Part shown: positions 1 through 6,310 of the stretch, piece after piece
Position numbering within the stretch: the first letter of the stretch is position 1
How the letters are laid out: each line of letters opens with the position of its first letter
NCBI GenBank assembly: GCA_030038885.1
Contig: JASHQY010000061.1
Span: 1 to 11,297, forward strand
Origin: Thermoplasmata archaeon
Lineage (GTDB): Archaea; Thermoplasmatota; Thermoplasmata; Lutacidiplasmatales; UBA184
Direction: 5' to 3'
Length of the DNA: 11,297 nucleotides
Program-made: the position numbers and the translations under genes
Notes under the pieces: model-generated
Told to the model about the DNA's origin: nothing
Database searches by the model: none
What the model saw: only the letters and a program-made list of their open reading frames with translations

Positions 1-687
1 TCCGCGGACGATCTTCAGGCGGGCCGCGTCCTCGGGAGGAACCTTGAGCTCGGAGAGCGCGACGAGCGTGCGGTACGCGGCCTGCGCGTAGTTCACGGTC
101 GTCTTCGAGTGGCCCGCGGTGTAGCCCCAGGCGTCGGTGATCCCCGCGAACCGGAGGACCGGCTTCGCGACCCCGCCGACCGCGAGGCCGACGCCCCGCG
201 GCGCGGGCTTGAACGTCACGACGACCGAGCCCGAGCGGGCATGGACCTGGAACGGCAGCGTGTGGGACCGGCCGCAGCCGCACTCCCAGCTGCCGCACCC
301 GCGCAGGACCTCGACCACGCCGAGCTTCGCGCGGTCGATCGCGCGGCGGATCGTCGGCCCGACCTCGCGCCCCTTCGCGCGTCCGAGCCCGACGAACCCG
401 TCGCCGTTGCCGACGACGACCGTGACCGCGAACTTGAACCGGCGGCCCGAATCGGTCATCCGTTGGACCATGTTGACGTCGAGGACCTCGTCGTGCAGCC
501 CGGGGAGGAGCTTGTCGACGATCTGCGGCTCGCGGAGCGGGAGCCCGGTCGCGAGCGCAGCGCTCATCGTCGTGATCTCGTCGGCCGCGACCCGCTTGCC
601 GAGCTCGGTCTTCGGGACCCACGGGGGCGGGGGCGCGGTCGCGGGCGGCGGGCCCGACGTGCGGCCGCCGCCGAACGCGGGCGTCAT
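1..687 (-). CDS. rps5: 30S ribosomal protein uS5 (S5), 3' end cut by window edge
   Basis: Small-subunit protein near the mRNA entry and decoding region, involved in translational accuracy. 229 residues are visible and only a short C-terminal piece should be missing. Residues 1-30 are an unusual Pro/Gly/Ala-rich leader. The double-stranded-RNA-binding-like S5 N-terminal domain follows at about 60-125 (GNGDGFVGLGRAKG around residue 93). Next comes the archaeal signature RGCGSWECGCG, with Cys131, Cys136 and Cys138. The C-terminal domain contains PAPRGVGL at about 161-168 and a TTVNYAQA stretch near 196. The ATG at 687-685 overlaps the uL18 stop by 4 bases (ATGA), with GGAGG about 8 bases upstream. 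It is the last gene visible; uL30 and uL15 usually follow in archaea but lie outside the window. The call is secure; the position of the stop is unknown. Confidence 0.97.
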   Translation of the reverse strand, partial: MTPAFGGGRTSGPPPATAPPPPWVPKTELGKRVAADEITTMSAALATGLPLREPQIVDKLLPGLHDEVLDVNMVQRMTDSGRRFKFAVTVVVGNGDGFVGLGRAKGREVGPTIRRAIDRAKLGVVEVLRGCGSWECGCGRSHTLPFQVHARSGSVVVTFKPAPRGVGLAVGGVAKPVLRFAGITDAWGYTAGHSKTTVNYAQAAYRTLVALSELKVPPEDAARLKIVRG

Positions 688-1214
688 GCGGCGGCCTCCG
701 CGGCGCGCGGGACGAGGCCGGGCAGCTGGAGCTTGTAGGCCTCGAGCGGGGTGGAGAGCGGTCGGGCCAGGTGCGCTCCGTTCAGCCGGTCGGTGCTCGG
801 GAACCCGCCCTCGCCGTGCGGGATCTCGATCCCGGCGTCGAGGAGCCCCTTGAGCGCCGCCGCGAGGCGTCCGCCCTGCGTCGGCCGCCGGATCCCCGCG
901 TCCAGCACCGCGCGCGTCGCGCCGCCGGCCTTCGCGCGCAGCCCGGCGAGATACGCCGTGAGGTACGCCGCGGGGGTCGACGCGAGGCTCGCGGGAGGGA
1001 ACTCGAGCCGCGCGAGCTCGCGGCTGTCGGCCGCGGCCCGCACGCGGTCCCCGGTGGGGTCGTAGGCGACCAGCGCGACCCGCACGCGCCGGTCCGAGAG
1101 GCGGACGACCGCCCGCAGCTCGCCGGACTTGAGCAGGCGCAGGCGCACGCGGTAGTCGGTCCGCCCCTCGCGGCGCCGCCGGAACGGCACGCGGTAGTTC
1201 GGTCCCGAGCTCAT
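684..1214 (-). CDS. rpl18: 50S ribosomal protein uL18 (L18)
   Basis: Large-subunit protein that binds 5S rRNA with uL5 in the central protuberance. 176 residues, close to the usual archaeal length. The N-terminus carries the archaeal signature YRVPFRRRREGRTDYRVRL at about residues 7-25, then a uL18 core with LVAYDPTGDRV near 46 and a helical region around 85-115. The segment GLLDAGIEIPHGE near 120-135 matches the archaeal/eukaryotic family. The ATG overlaps the eL19 stop as ATGA (1211-1214), and GAGGGG lies upstream inside eL19, so this start is preferred over the much longer open frame that runs on upstream. The C-terminus ends in a short Ala-rich run. The stop overlaps the uS5 start by 4 bases, suggesting coupled translation. 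Confidence 0.97.
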   Translation of the reverse strand: MSSGPNYRVPFRRRREGRTDYRVRLRLLKSGELRAVVRLSDRRVRVALVAYDPTGDRVRAAADSRELARLEFPPASLASTPAAYLTAYLAGLRAKAGGATRAVLDAGIRRPTQGGRLAAALKGLLDAGIEIPHGEGGFPSTDRLNGAHLARPLSTPLEAYKLQLPGLVPRAAEAAA

Positions 1215-1672
1215 GACGACCCCTCGGCCAGGTGGCCGGCGAGGCGGAGGTTCACGATCAGGTGCGCGCGGCTGCGGAACATCCCGCCCTTCGCCCGGCG
1301 GTAGAACTGCCGGTAGACCGCCGGCGGGATCTTCTTCGTGGCGCGCAGCTCGCGCAGCAGGCGGCGCTGGGCCCGGATGCGGCGGATCCACCGGTCCTTC
1401 TTCGGGAGCCGGGCGCGCGGCGTCCCCCGCCGCGAGCCGGGGCCCGAGTGCCGTCCCTTCCGGACCTCGGCCGCGTGGCGCCGGGCGCGGACCCGGGACG
1501 TGCCGGGGATCCGCTTCTTCCGGACGACCCCGGCCTTGATCGCGCTGCGGAGGTCGCTGCGCGTGACCGCGTCCGCGAGCTCGTCCTGGCTCGCGGGGTC
1601 GATCCAGACGCGGCCCTCGCCGCACTTCAAGAGCGCCGCGGCGAGGCGGCGCTGGTTCGACAGATCCGGCAT
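1211..1672 (-). CDS. rpl19e: 50S ribosomal protein eL19 (L19e)
   Basis: Archaeal/eukaryotic-specific large-subunit protein that lies on 23S rRNA and contributes to intersubunit contacts. 153 residues, the family's usual size. The N-terminal globular part (DLSNQRRLAAALLKCGEGRVWIDP pattern, residues 3-26) is followed by IKAGVVRKKRIPGTSR near 45-60. A very basic linker (RHAAEVRKGRHSGPGSRRG) leads to the long C-terminal helix with WIRRIRAQRRLLRELR and the YRQFYRRAKGGMFRSRAHL element. The ATG sits 4 bases after the eL32 stop, with GGGAGGCG in the end of eL32 as Shine-Dalgarno. Its presence between eL32 and uL18 is the standard archaeal order. Confidence 0.98.
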   Translation of the reverse strand: MPDLSNQRRLAAALLKCGEGRVWIDPASQDELADAVTRSDLRSAIKAGVVRKKRIPGTSRVRARRHAAEVRKGRHSGPGSRRGTPRARLPKKDRWIRRIRAQRRLLRELRATKKIPPAVYRQFYRRAKGGMFRSRAHLIVNLRLAGHLAEGSS

Positions 1673-1676
1673 CGGC

Positions 1677-2237
1677 CTACGCCTCCCGCTCGGACGTGAC
1701 GATCGGGTTCAGGAGGTGGACGCCCCGGCGGCGCGCGGTCTCCTCGAGCGTCAGGCGGCGCCGCGTCCCGACCGTGCGCGCGATGATCGCGGCCTCGGTG
1801 CGGACGTCGATCCGCTCGAGCTCCTCGGGCGTCCGCACGACCACCGGTCGGAACCCGCCCGGCGTGAGCCCGCGGACCGCCGCGGGCGAGCGGTAGCCGA
1901 TGCTGACGATCTGGCTCCGGTAGCCGTAGTGGCGCCGCTGCTTCGACTGCAGGCCCCGCGGCGCGCGCCAGGCGCCGTCGCGGCCGATCCGCCAGTAGCG
2001 GTTCGCGGCCTGCCGGCCGAAGATCGGTCGGCGGTCGGCGAGCGCGCGGCGCAGGGCGAGCAGGCGGGCGCGCTCGGGCGAGAGGGTCGCCCGGCGCGGC
2101 GCGCGGACCTCGGGCGCGGCCTCCGGCTTCGCCGGGACCTTCGGCGCCTCGGCGGCCTTCGGCGCGGCCTTGCGCCGGCGCCGGACCGGCGGGGTCGCCG
2201 GCGCGGCCGTCGGGGTCGACGGGCTCGGGTCCGCCAT
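1677..2237 (-). CDS. rpl32e: 50S ribosomal protein eL32 (L32e) with low-complexity N-terminal extension
   Basis: Archaeal/eukaryotic-specific large-subunit protein. 186 residues, longer than the roughly 125-140 expected. The conserved core begins at about residue 52: LLALRRALADRRPIFGRQ, WRAPRGLQSKQRRH at about 90-103, IVSIGYRSPAAVRGLTPGGF at about 110-129, then ARTVGTRRRL and the family ending RRGVHLLNP. Residues 1-50 are an Ala/Pro/Lys/Arg-rich, probably disordered extension with no domain that I recognise. The ATG at 2237 shares one base with the uL6 stop (TGATG) and is preceded by AAGGAGG with a 7-base spacer, so the extension is very likely translated. Other Thermoplasmata eL32 proteins are also extended, from memory. 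Confidence 0.95.
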   Translation of the reverse strand: MADPSPSTPTAAPATPPVRRRRKAAPKAAEAPKVPAKPEAAPEVRAPRRATLSPERARLLALRRALADRRPIFGRQAANRYWRIGRDGAWRAPRGLQSKQRRHYGYRSQIVSIGYRSPAAVRGLTPGGFRPVVVRTPEELERIDVRTEAAIIARTVGTRRRLTLEETARRRGVHLLNPIVTSEREA

Positions 2238-2800
2238 CAGTCCGCCTCCTTCAGGTGCGCGCGCTCGATGAGGTAGATGCCGTCCTGGAAGACCCGCGGA
2301 TCGTAGTCGCGGATGTGGGTCGCGCGCTCGATGTTCGCCGCGCTCTGCCCGACCTGCTCCACGTCGTGGCCGCTCACGGTCACGAGGTCGCCTTCGACGA
2401 CCGCCTTCGTGCCGGGCCGTAGGCGCGTGGTGCGGGGGTACTTCTCCCCGAGGAAGTTCTCGATCACGATCTCCTCGCCGCGGACCGAGACCTTCATCGG
2501 GAAGTGCGCCGCGACGACCTTCATCCGCGCCTCGACCCCGACCGTCACGCCCCGGGCGAGGTTGCGGACGTGCGCGACCCACGTGTGGAGCAGGGCCCGC
2601 CGCCGCTTGCGGTCCGACGGCGAGCGCAGCCGGAGCCCGACCGATCCCTTCGCGACCGTCAGCTCGAGGAGGTCCGACGGGAACGGCCGAGCGACCCGGC
2701 CGAGCGGCCCCTGGGCCGTGAGGGTCCCGGGACCGACCGTGAACGTCACGCCGGCGGGCACCTCGACCGATTCCTGGGAGCGGGACGCCTCAGTAGACAT
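2237..2800 (-). CDS. rpl6: 50S ribosomal protein uL6 (L6)
   Basis: Large-subunit protein near the sarcin-ricin loop and factor-binding site. 187 residues, the normal archaeal length. It shows the two-fold repeated uL6 fold: VEVPAGVTFTVGPGTLTAQGPLG at about 12-34 opens the first repeat. The second contains HFPMKVSVRGEEIVIENFLGEK at about 99-120 and the conserved VTVSGHDVEQVGQSAANIE segment near 140-158. The end (DPRVFQDGIYL) is typical of archaea. The ATG lies inside the last codons of uS8, giving an 11-base overlap that is the largest in the operon; GGAGG is 14 bases upstream, so coupling to uS8 translation may matter. No better in-frame start is visible. Confidence 0.97.
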   Translation of the reverse strand: MSTEASRSQESVEVPAGVTFTVGPGTLTAQGPLGRVARPFPSDLLELTVAKGSVGLRLRSPSDRKRRRALLHTWVAHVRNLARGVTVGVEARMKVVAAHFPMKVSVRGEEIVIENFLGEKYPRTTRLRPGTKAVVEGDLVTVSGHDVEQVGQSAANIERATHIRDYDPRVFQDGIYLIERAHLKEAD

Positions 2801-3179
2801 AGGCGAGCAGCCGACCTCCGATCTTGAGCTCCCGCGCCTCGTGGTGCGAGAGGACGCCGCGGTTCGTCGAGAGGACCAGGAGCCCGAAGTCCTGGGCCGG
2901 CAGGAACCGGGACTCGTAGCGTTCGAGCCCGTCGTGCGGGACCGCGAGGCGGGGCTTGATCACGCCGCAGGAGTTGATGTGGCGCGCCAGGCGGACGTCG
3001 TACTTGCCGCCGCGGCCGGTCGGGACGAACGTGAACTCCTCGATGTAGTGGTGCTCCCGGAAGATCCGGAGGACCTCCGCGATCAGCTTCGAGGTCGGGG
3101 CGAGCTCGACGCTCGGCTTCCCGTCCCGGTCGGCGTGCCGGAGGGTCACGAGCGCATCGTTCAGTAGATCGTGCTGCAT
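2790..3179 (-). CDS. rps8: 30S ribosomal protein uS8 (S8)
   Basis: Primary 16S rRNA-binding protein of the small-subunit platform; in many archaea and bacteria it is also an operon autoregulator. 129 residues, typical for archaea. The N-terminal α/β domain begins MQHDLLNDALVTLRHAD. The C-terminal RNA-binding domain includes LLVLSTNRGVLSHHEAR near 100-116, the uS8 hallmark STxxGVLSHxEA, and ends IGGRLLAYVY. The ATG is 9 bases after the uS14 stop, and a strong GGAGGGAG overlaps that stop. No obvious helix-21-like autoregulatory hairpin was identified by eye. Confidence 0.98.
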   Translation of the reverse strand: MQHDLLNDALVTLRHADRDGKPSVELAPTSKLIAEVLRIFREHHYIEEFTFVPTGRGGKYDVRLARHINSCGVIKPRLAVPHDGLERYESRFLPAQDFGLLVLSTNRGVLSHHEARELKIGGRLLAYVY

Positions 3180-3181
3180 CG

Positions 3182-3189
3182 CTCCCTCC
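3182..3189 (-). promoter_or_regulatory. Shine-Dalgarno of uS8 fused to the uS14 stop codon
   Basis: On the minus strand the uS14 stop runs straight into the ribosome-binding site (TAGGAGGGAG), 2 bases before GCG-ATG spacing begins. The termination site of uS14 and the initiation site of uS8 therefore share the same bases, a layout expected to favour re-initiation. Seen directly in the sequence; the functional effect is inferred. Confidence 0.8.
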
Positions 3190-3338
3190 TACTGGTACTT
3201 CCGGAACCCGAGGTCGGCCGCGATCTCGCGGAAGCACTGCCGGCAGACGTGGAGCCCGTAGCGGCGCACGATCGCGCGCTTGCGATCGCAGCGCAGGCAG
3301 CCGTCCTTCCGCCCGAAATGCTTCTTCGGCTTCGACAT
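3189..3338 (-). CDS. rps14: 30S ribosomal protein uS14, zinc-finger type (S14)
   Basis: Small-subunit head protein of only 49 residues, short enough to be dropped by length-filtered gene finding. The sequence starts MSKPKKHFGRKDGCLRCDRK and ends ADLGFRKYQ. Cys14, Cys17, Cys32 and Cys35 form two CxxC pairs, the zinc-binding ribbon of the C+ form of S14. The aromatic FGRKD start and LGFRKY end match archaeal S14 closely. The ATG at 3338 is 3 bases after the uL5 stop, and GGAGTGA inside the end of uL5 is its ribosome-binding site. Its place between uL5 and uS8 is universal in archaea. Confidence 0.98.
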   Translation of the reverse strand: MSKPKKHFGRKDGCLRCDRKRAIVRRYGLHVCRQCFREIAADLGFRKYQ

Positions 3339-3341
3339 GGC

Positions 3342-3896
3342 TCACTCCAGGACCGTGACGTGGAACTGGGTCTCGAGGAACGCCCGAGTCTCCGCCGCGG
3401 TCGAGCGGATCGACCGCGGGATCGGGCGGGACTGCCGCCGGCGCTGGCGGACGCGGAATCCGGCGCGGCCGACCTCGACCGCGACGTCCATCCCGTGGAT
3501 CCCGATCTGCGGGTCGTACTTCATGCCGGTGAAGTCGGTGTAGTCGGCGATCCCGAACGAGAAGTTCCCGTAGCGGTCGATCGAGTCGATGTCGAGCTGC
3601 CGGTCCCGCGCGTCGAACGCCCGGCCGAGGAACTCGGCCGCGGCCGCGCCGCGCAGCGTGACCTTCGCGCCGATCTCCTGGCCCTGGCGGATCCCGAAGT
3701 CGCGGTTGGTCGAGCGGGCGCGCGTCGCGATCGGCTTCTGGTGCGTGATCATCTCGAGGACCTTCTCGGCCTTCGTGCGGTGCTCGCCGGACTCCCCGAC
3801 CCCCGCGTTCACGACGACCTTGATGAGGCGGATCGCGCGGTGCGGGTTGGCGACGGGCGGCGCGCTCGGCGCGGGCGTGGGTTCCGGCGCGGCCAT
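3342..3896 (-). CDS. rpl5: 50S ribosomal protein uL5 (L5)
   Basis: Central-protuberance protein that binds 5S rRNA with uL18 and contacts the P-site tRNA. 184 residues. The archaeal uL5 core begins near residue 18: IRLIKVVVNAGVGESGE at about 22-38, AEKVLEMITHQKPI at about 43-56, RDFGIRQGQEIGAKVTLRG at about 65-83. The segment YGNFSFGIADYTDF at about 109-122 and the IGIHGMDVAVEVGRAGFRV stretch at about 131-149 are diagnostic. Residues 1-17 are a Pro/Ala-rich leader not usual in the family. The ATG shares one base with the eS4 stop (TGATG) and has GGGGGTGG upstream, supporting translation of the leader. Confidence 0.97.
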   Translation of the reverse strand: MAAPEPTPAPSAPPVANPHRAIRLIKVVVNAGVGESGEHRTKAEKVLEMITHQKPIATRARSTNRDFGIRQGQEIGAKVTLRGAAAAEFLGRAFDARDRQLDIDSIDRYGNFSFGIADYTDFTGMKYDPQIGIHGMDVAVEVGRAGFRVRQRRRQSRPIPRSIRSTAAETRAFLETQFHVTVLE

Positions 3897-4612
3897 CACC
3901 GGTCCACCCCCTCGGCGAGCGTGACCTCGGGGGCGGTCTGGCCGACCACGAAGACGTACTCCTTGACGGTCGAGAACCCCTCCTTGAAGTGCACGAGGTT
4001 CGGCTGCGACGAGTTCCGGACCTCGATGCGGTCGACCCGCGCGAGCTCCCCGACGTGCGAGCCCCCGGCGACGTACGCGAGCGCCCCCGCCGCGAGCGGG
4101 AGGTGCTCGACGACCTTCTGGCTCGGGAGCTCGAGCTTCAGCGAGTCGCCGACCCGGTACGCGCTCGTCGGCGGGACCAAGAGGTTGCGGCCGTCGTGCA
4201 GCGTGACCTCGAGGCGGCCCTGGCGGACCGAGTGCTTCAGCCGCACGCGCCCGATCTTCACGCCCGCCTCGGCCGCCGGGATCGCGACCAGGACGAGCTT
4301 GCCGCGCCGGTTCTTCACCATCCGGAAGTGGGCGTCGAGCGGGGCGGCGAACGAGAGGGTGTCCATCAGCCCGAGGCCGCGGTCGAGGTCCTTCGCGACC
4401 TTGCCGTCGACCCGGACGACCCCCGTGCGCACGAGGATCCGCGCCTCCCGGGCGTTCGCGACGAGGTGCCGCAGGTCCCGCAGCACGAGCAGGAGCGGGA
4501 TCGACTGGTCCTGGGCGTGCGGACCGGGGCCGGGCCGCTGGATCCACTTCGTCCCCTTGCGGGGGATCGTCCACGACCGCGGGGCCGCGCGCCGCTTGAG
4601 CCGGAACGTCAT
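3896..4612 (-). CDS. rps4e: 30S ribosomal protein eS4 (S4e)
   Basis: Archaeal/eukaryotic small-subunit protein, distinct from the universal uS4. 238 residues, the family's usual length. The N-terminus LKRRAAPRSWTIPRKGTKWI is the S4e signature. An S4 RNA-binding domain follows at about 44-105 with ILVRTGVVRVDGKVAKD at 59-75. The central S4e domain contains LHDGRNLLVPP at about 138-148. The C-terminal part is a KOW-like domain at about 175-205 (GGSHVGELARVDRIE) ending in FSTVKEYVFVVG. The ATG overlaps the uL24 stop by 4 bases and has GGAGGAGGA upstream. The stop shares a base with the uL5 start. Confidence 0.97.
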   Translation of the reverse strand: MTFRLKRRAAPRSWTIPRKGTKWIQRPGPGPHAQDQSIPLLLVLRDLRHLVANAREARILVRTGVVRVDGKVAKDLDRGLGLMDTLSFAAPLDAHFRMVKNRRGKLVLVAIPAAEAGVKIGRVRLKHSVRQGRLEVTLHDGRNLLVPPTSAYRVGDSLKLELPSQKVVEHLPLAAGALAYVAGGSHVGELARVDRIEVRNSSQPNLVHFKEGFSTVKEYVFVVGQTAPEVTLAEGVDR

Positions 4613-5130
4613 GCGTCCTCCTCCTCGTCGTCGGCCGCGGGAGGCGTCGGAGACGGGGGGGACGCCGGCGCGGCGGCGTCCGCCGGCGGGAGCGCGGGCG
4701 GGGACGGGGCCGCGGACTCGGCCTCCTCCTCGTCGGGGGTCTCGCCGCGCTCCTCGGCGGTCACGTCCGTGTCCGCGACGCGCAGCGAGCGCCGCCGCCA
4801 GGGGTCCGAGAGGTTCAGGCGGGTGATCACGAGGTGGCTCGTGCGGATCGGGAGCGGCTTGAGCTTCTCCTCTCCCGTCTTCAGCGTGACGTTGTCGAGC
4901 ACGACCGAGTAGCCGCGCCGGTCGACCTTCGCGACGCGCTCCTCGCGCCCGACGAAGCTCCCGGACAGGACGCGGACCGTGTCGCCCTTCCGCAGCGGAA
5001 GGCTGCGCGCGTGGAAGCGGTTCCTGAGTTCGCGCGAGAGCGGGACCGTCATCCGGCGGCGCCGCTGGAACGGCGGCGCGGTGTAGAGCGCCTTGCGCTG
5101 GCGGCGCGGAGAGTGCGGGGACACGCGCAT
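4609..5130 (-). CDS. rpl24: 50S ribosomal protein uL24 (L24) with acidic C-terminal tail
   Basis: Assembly-initiating large-subunit protein that binds the 5' part of 23S rRNA near the exit tunnel. 173 residues, against about 120 usually. The archaeal N-terminus is clear: RRQRKALYTAPPFQRRRRM at about 9-27, then PLSRELRNRFHARSLPLRKGDTVRV into a KOW domain at about 46-75, and HLVITRLNLSDPWRRRSL at about 99-116. In the KOW GxxGxV motif the second glycine is Glu64. Residues 120-173 are a tail rich in Glu, Asp, Ala and Pro, ending DDEEEDA, very different in charge from the basic body. The ATG is 14 bases after the uL14 stop with GGAGGGG beside that stop. Confidence 0.95.
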   Translation of the reverse strand: MRVSPHSPRRQRKALYTAPPFQRRRRMTVPLSRELRNRFHARSLPLRKGDTVRVLSGSFVGREERVAKVDRRGYSVVLDNVTLKTGEEKLKPLPIRTSHLVITRLNLSDPWRRRSLRVADTDVTAEERGETPDEEEAESAAPSPPALPPADAAAPASPPSPTPPAADDEEEDA

Positions 5131-5144
5131 CCGATCGACCCCTC

Positions 5145-5543
5145 CTAGACGATGATCGACGAGGCCGCCGCGATCCGCGGCCAGCGCTCGGCGGCCTCCT
5201 TCGCCACCGGGCCCTTGATCTGCGAGCCCTTGATCTCGCCGGTCTCGGTCGTGATGACCGCGGCGTTGTCCTCGAACTGGAGGCGCGTGCCGTCCGGTCG
5301 GCGGAACGGGGCGCGGGCCCGGACGATCACCGCGTGCAGGACCTGCTTGCGCATCTCGGGCGTCCCCTTCTTCACCGAGACGACGACGAGGTCGGCGATG
5401 CCGGCGCGCGGGTAGCGCCGGTGCGTGCCGTGCCAGTTCATGACCGAGATGATCTCGACGACCTTCGCGCCGGTGTTGTCGACGCACTCGAGCCGCGCGC
5501 CCTTGGGGAGGTTCCGTCCCCGGCGCCCCGCGAGCCCCTTCAT
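5145..5543 (-). CDS. rpl14: 50S ribosomal protein uL14 (L14)
   Basis: Large-subunit β-barrel protein at the subunit interface, binding 23S rRNA and forming bridges to 16S rRNA. 132 residues, the normal archaeal size. Key stretches are LECVDNTGAKVVEIISV at about 18-34, the basic loop VVVSVKKGTPEMRKQVLHAVIVR at about 53-75, FEDNAAVITTETGEIKGSQIKGPV at about 90-113 and the ending EAAERWPRIAAASSIIV. The ATG overlaps the uS17 stop by 4 bases (ATGA, 5540-5543) and is preceded by AAGGAGGA with good spacing. Confidence 0.98.
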   Translation of the reverse strand: MKGLAGRRGRNLPKGARLECVDNTGAKVVEIISVMNWHGTHRRYPRAGIADLVVVSVKKGTPEMRKQVLHAVIVRARAPFRRPDGTRLQFEDNAAVITTETGEIKGSQIKGPVAKEAAERWPRIAAASSIIV

Positions 5544-5968
5544 GCGGGTTCCTCCTTCGGGGCGGCCGAGGCGGCGGGTGGGAGCCCCTCCTCGGACGGC
5601 ACGCGGAACGCGGCCTCGCCGAGGTCCTCGACGATGCAGAACGCGACGAGCTTCGAGAGCGGCCGGGTCTCCGCGATCCGCACCCGGTGGCCCACGGGGA
5701 CGGCGAGGCACGGGGGCGCGTGGACGAGGTAGCGCCGGCGCCGCTTCTCGTAGCGCTCGAACTTCGGCACGAAGTGGAGCAGCGTGCGCTCGACCACGGC
5801 CGTGCGCTGCATCGAGGTCGAGACGACCGTGCCCTCGAGCACCTGGCCGCGGACGGTGAGGCGCCCGTGGAACGGGCAGTGGCGGTCGTCGCACCGCGCC
5901 TTCGGGGCGCGGACGTCGAGGCCGATGTCGCGGGCCCGGCGCGCGGCGGGCGTCCGGGTCGGTGTCAT
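5540..5968 (-). CDS. rps17: 30S ribosomal protein uS17 (S17)
   Basis: Primary 16S rRNA-binding protein with an OB-fold. 142 residues, longer than the roughly 105-115 expected. The archaeal motif CxxxxCPFHG is present with Cys26 and Cys31, followed by GTVVSTSMQRTAVVERTLLHFVPKFERYEKRRRRYLVHAPP at about 46-86 (the OB core with the Y-K-R-x-K-Y-like segment) and VGHRVRIAETRPLSKLVAFCIVE at about 92-114. The last ~25 residues are a Pro/Ala/Glu-rich tail. The ATG overlaps the Rpp29 stop (ATGA) with GGAGG upstream; the stop overlaps uL14. Confidence 0.96.
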   Translation of the reverse strand: MTPTRTPAARRARDIGLDVRAPKARCDDRHCPFHGRLTVRGQVLEGTVVSTSMQRTAVVERTLLHFVPKFERYEKRRRRYLVHAPPCLAVPVGHRVRIAETRPLSKLVAFCIVEDLGEAAFRVPSEEGLPPAASAAPKEEPA

Positions 5969-6291
5969 CGGAACCTCCGAGGACCACCGGTCAAGAGCCG
6001 CTTGGTGCGGTCCTCGGACCGCACGCGAAGGGCGTCGCCTCTTAACGGTAACTCTCGGCCGTCGAGGACGACCGTCCCCTCGAGGCCGGCCTTCGGCACC
6101 CGCACCGTCCGCGCGCGGCCGGCGAGCCGGACGACGAACGTCGAGAGGGTCTCGTCCACGATCGTGCCCTCCACCCGAGCGCGCAGGGCGCGGGACGCGG
6201 GGATCGCGACCGAGGCGCCCACGAGCTCGCCCGCCAGCGCCTCGCGCTGCGCGCGGCCGAGCTCGACCCCGGCCCCCGTCCCCTTCGACAT
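5965..6291 (-). CDS. rnp1: Ribonuclease P protein component 1 (Rpp29/Pop4)
   Basis: Protein subunit of archaeal RNase P, which removes 5' leaders from pre-tRNA; it pairs with Rpp21 in the holoenzyme. 108 residues, at the expected size. The Sm-like β-barrel is recognisable: LVGASVAIPASRALRARVEGTIVDET at about 23-48 (family pattern G-x-V-x-DET), TFVVRL, VPKAGL and the terminal DALRVRSEDRTKRLL at about 86-100 (family pattern RPEDRxKK). The ATG at 6291 follows a 19-base spacer after uL29 with GAGGTGG at 6296-6302. Codons 81, 83 and 84 are TTA, TTA and AGA, out of line with the GC-ending codons elsewhere. Position between uL29 and uS17 is the standard archaeal locus of this gene. Confidence 0.95.
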   Translation of the reverse strand: MSKGTGAGVELGRAQREALAGELVGASVAIPASRALRARVEGTIVDETLSTFVVRLAGRARTVRVPKAGLEGTVVLDGRELPLRGDALRVRSEDRTKRLLTGGPRRFR

Positions 6292-6310
6292 CGGTCCACC
6301 TCGAGCCCCC

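Noticed and set aside
230..234. Loss of a fourth cysteine in uS5 (SGSV instead of CGSV after the CGSWECGCG motif)
   Set aside because: From memory other archaea also have Ser here, so it is ordinary variation rather than a lost metal site.
3171..4826. Long plus-strand open frame of 551 codons opposite uS14, uL5, eS4 and uL24
   Set aside because: Every stretch lies antisense to well-identified ribosomal genes; its composition is that of a high-GC antisense shadow with Arg/Asp/Val/Ala repeats and no domain.
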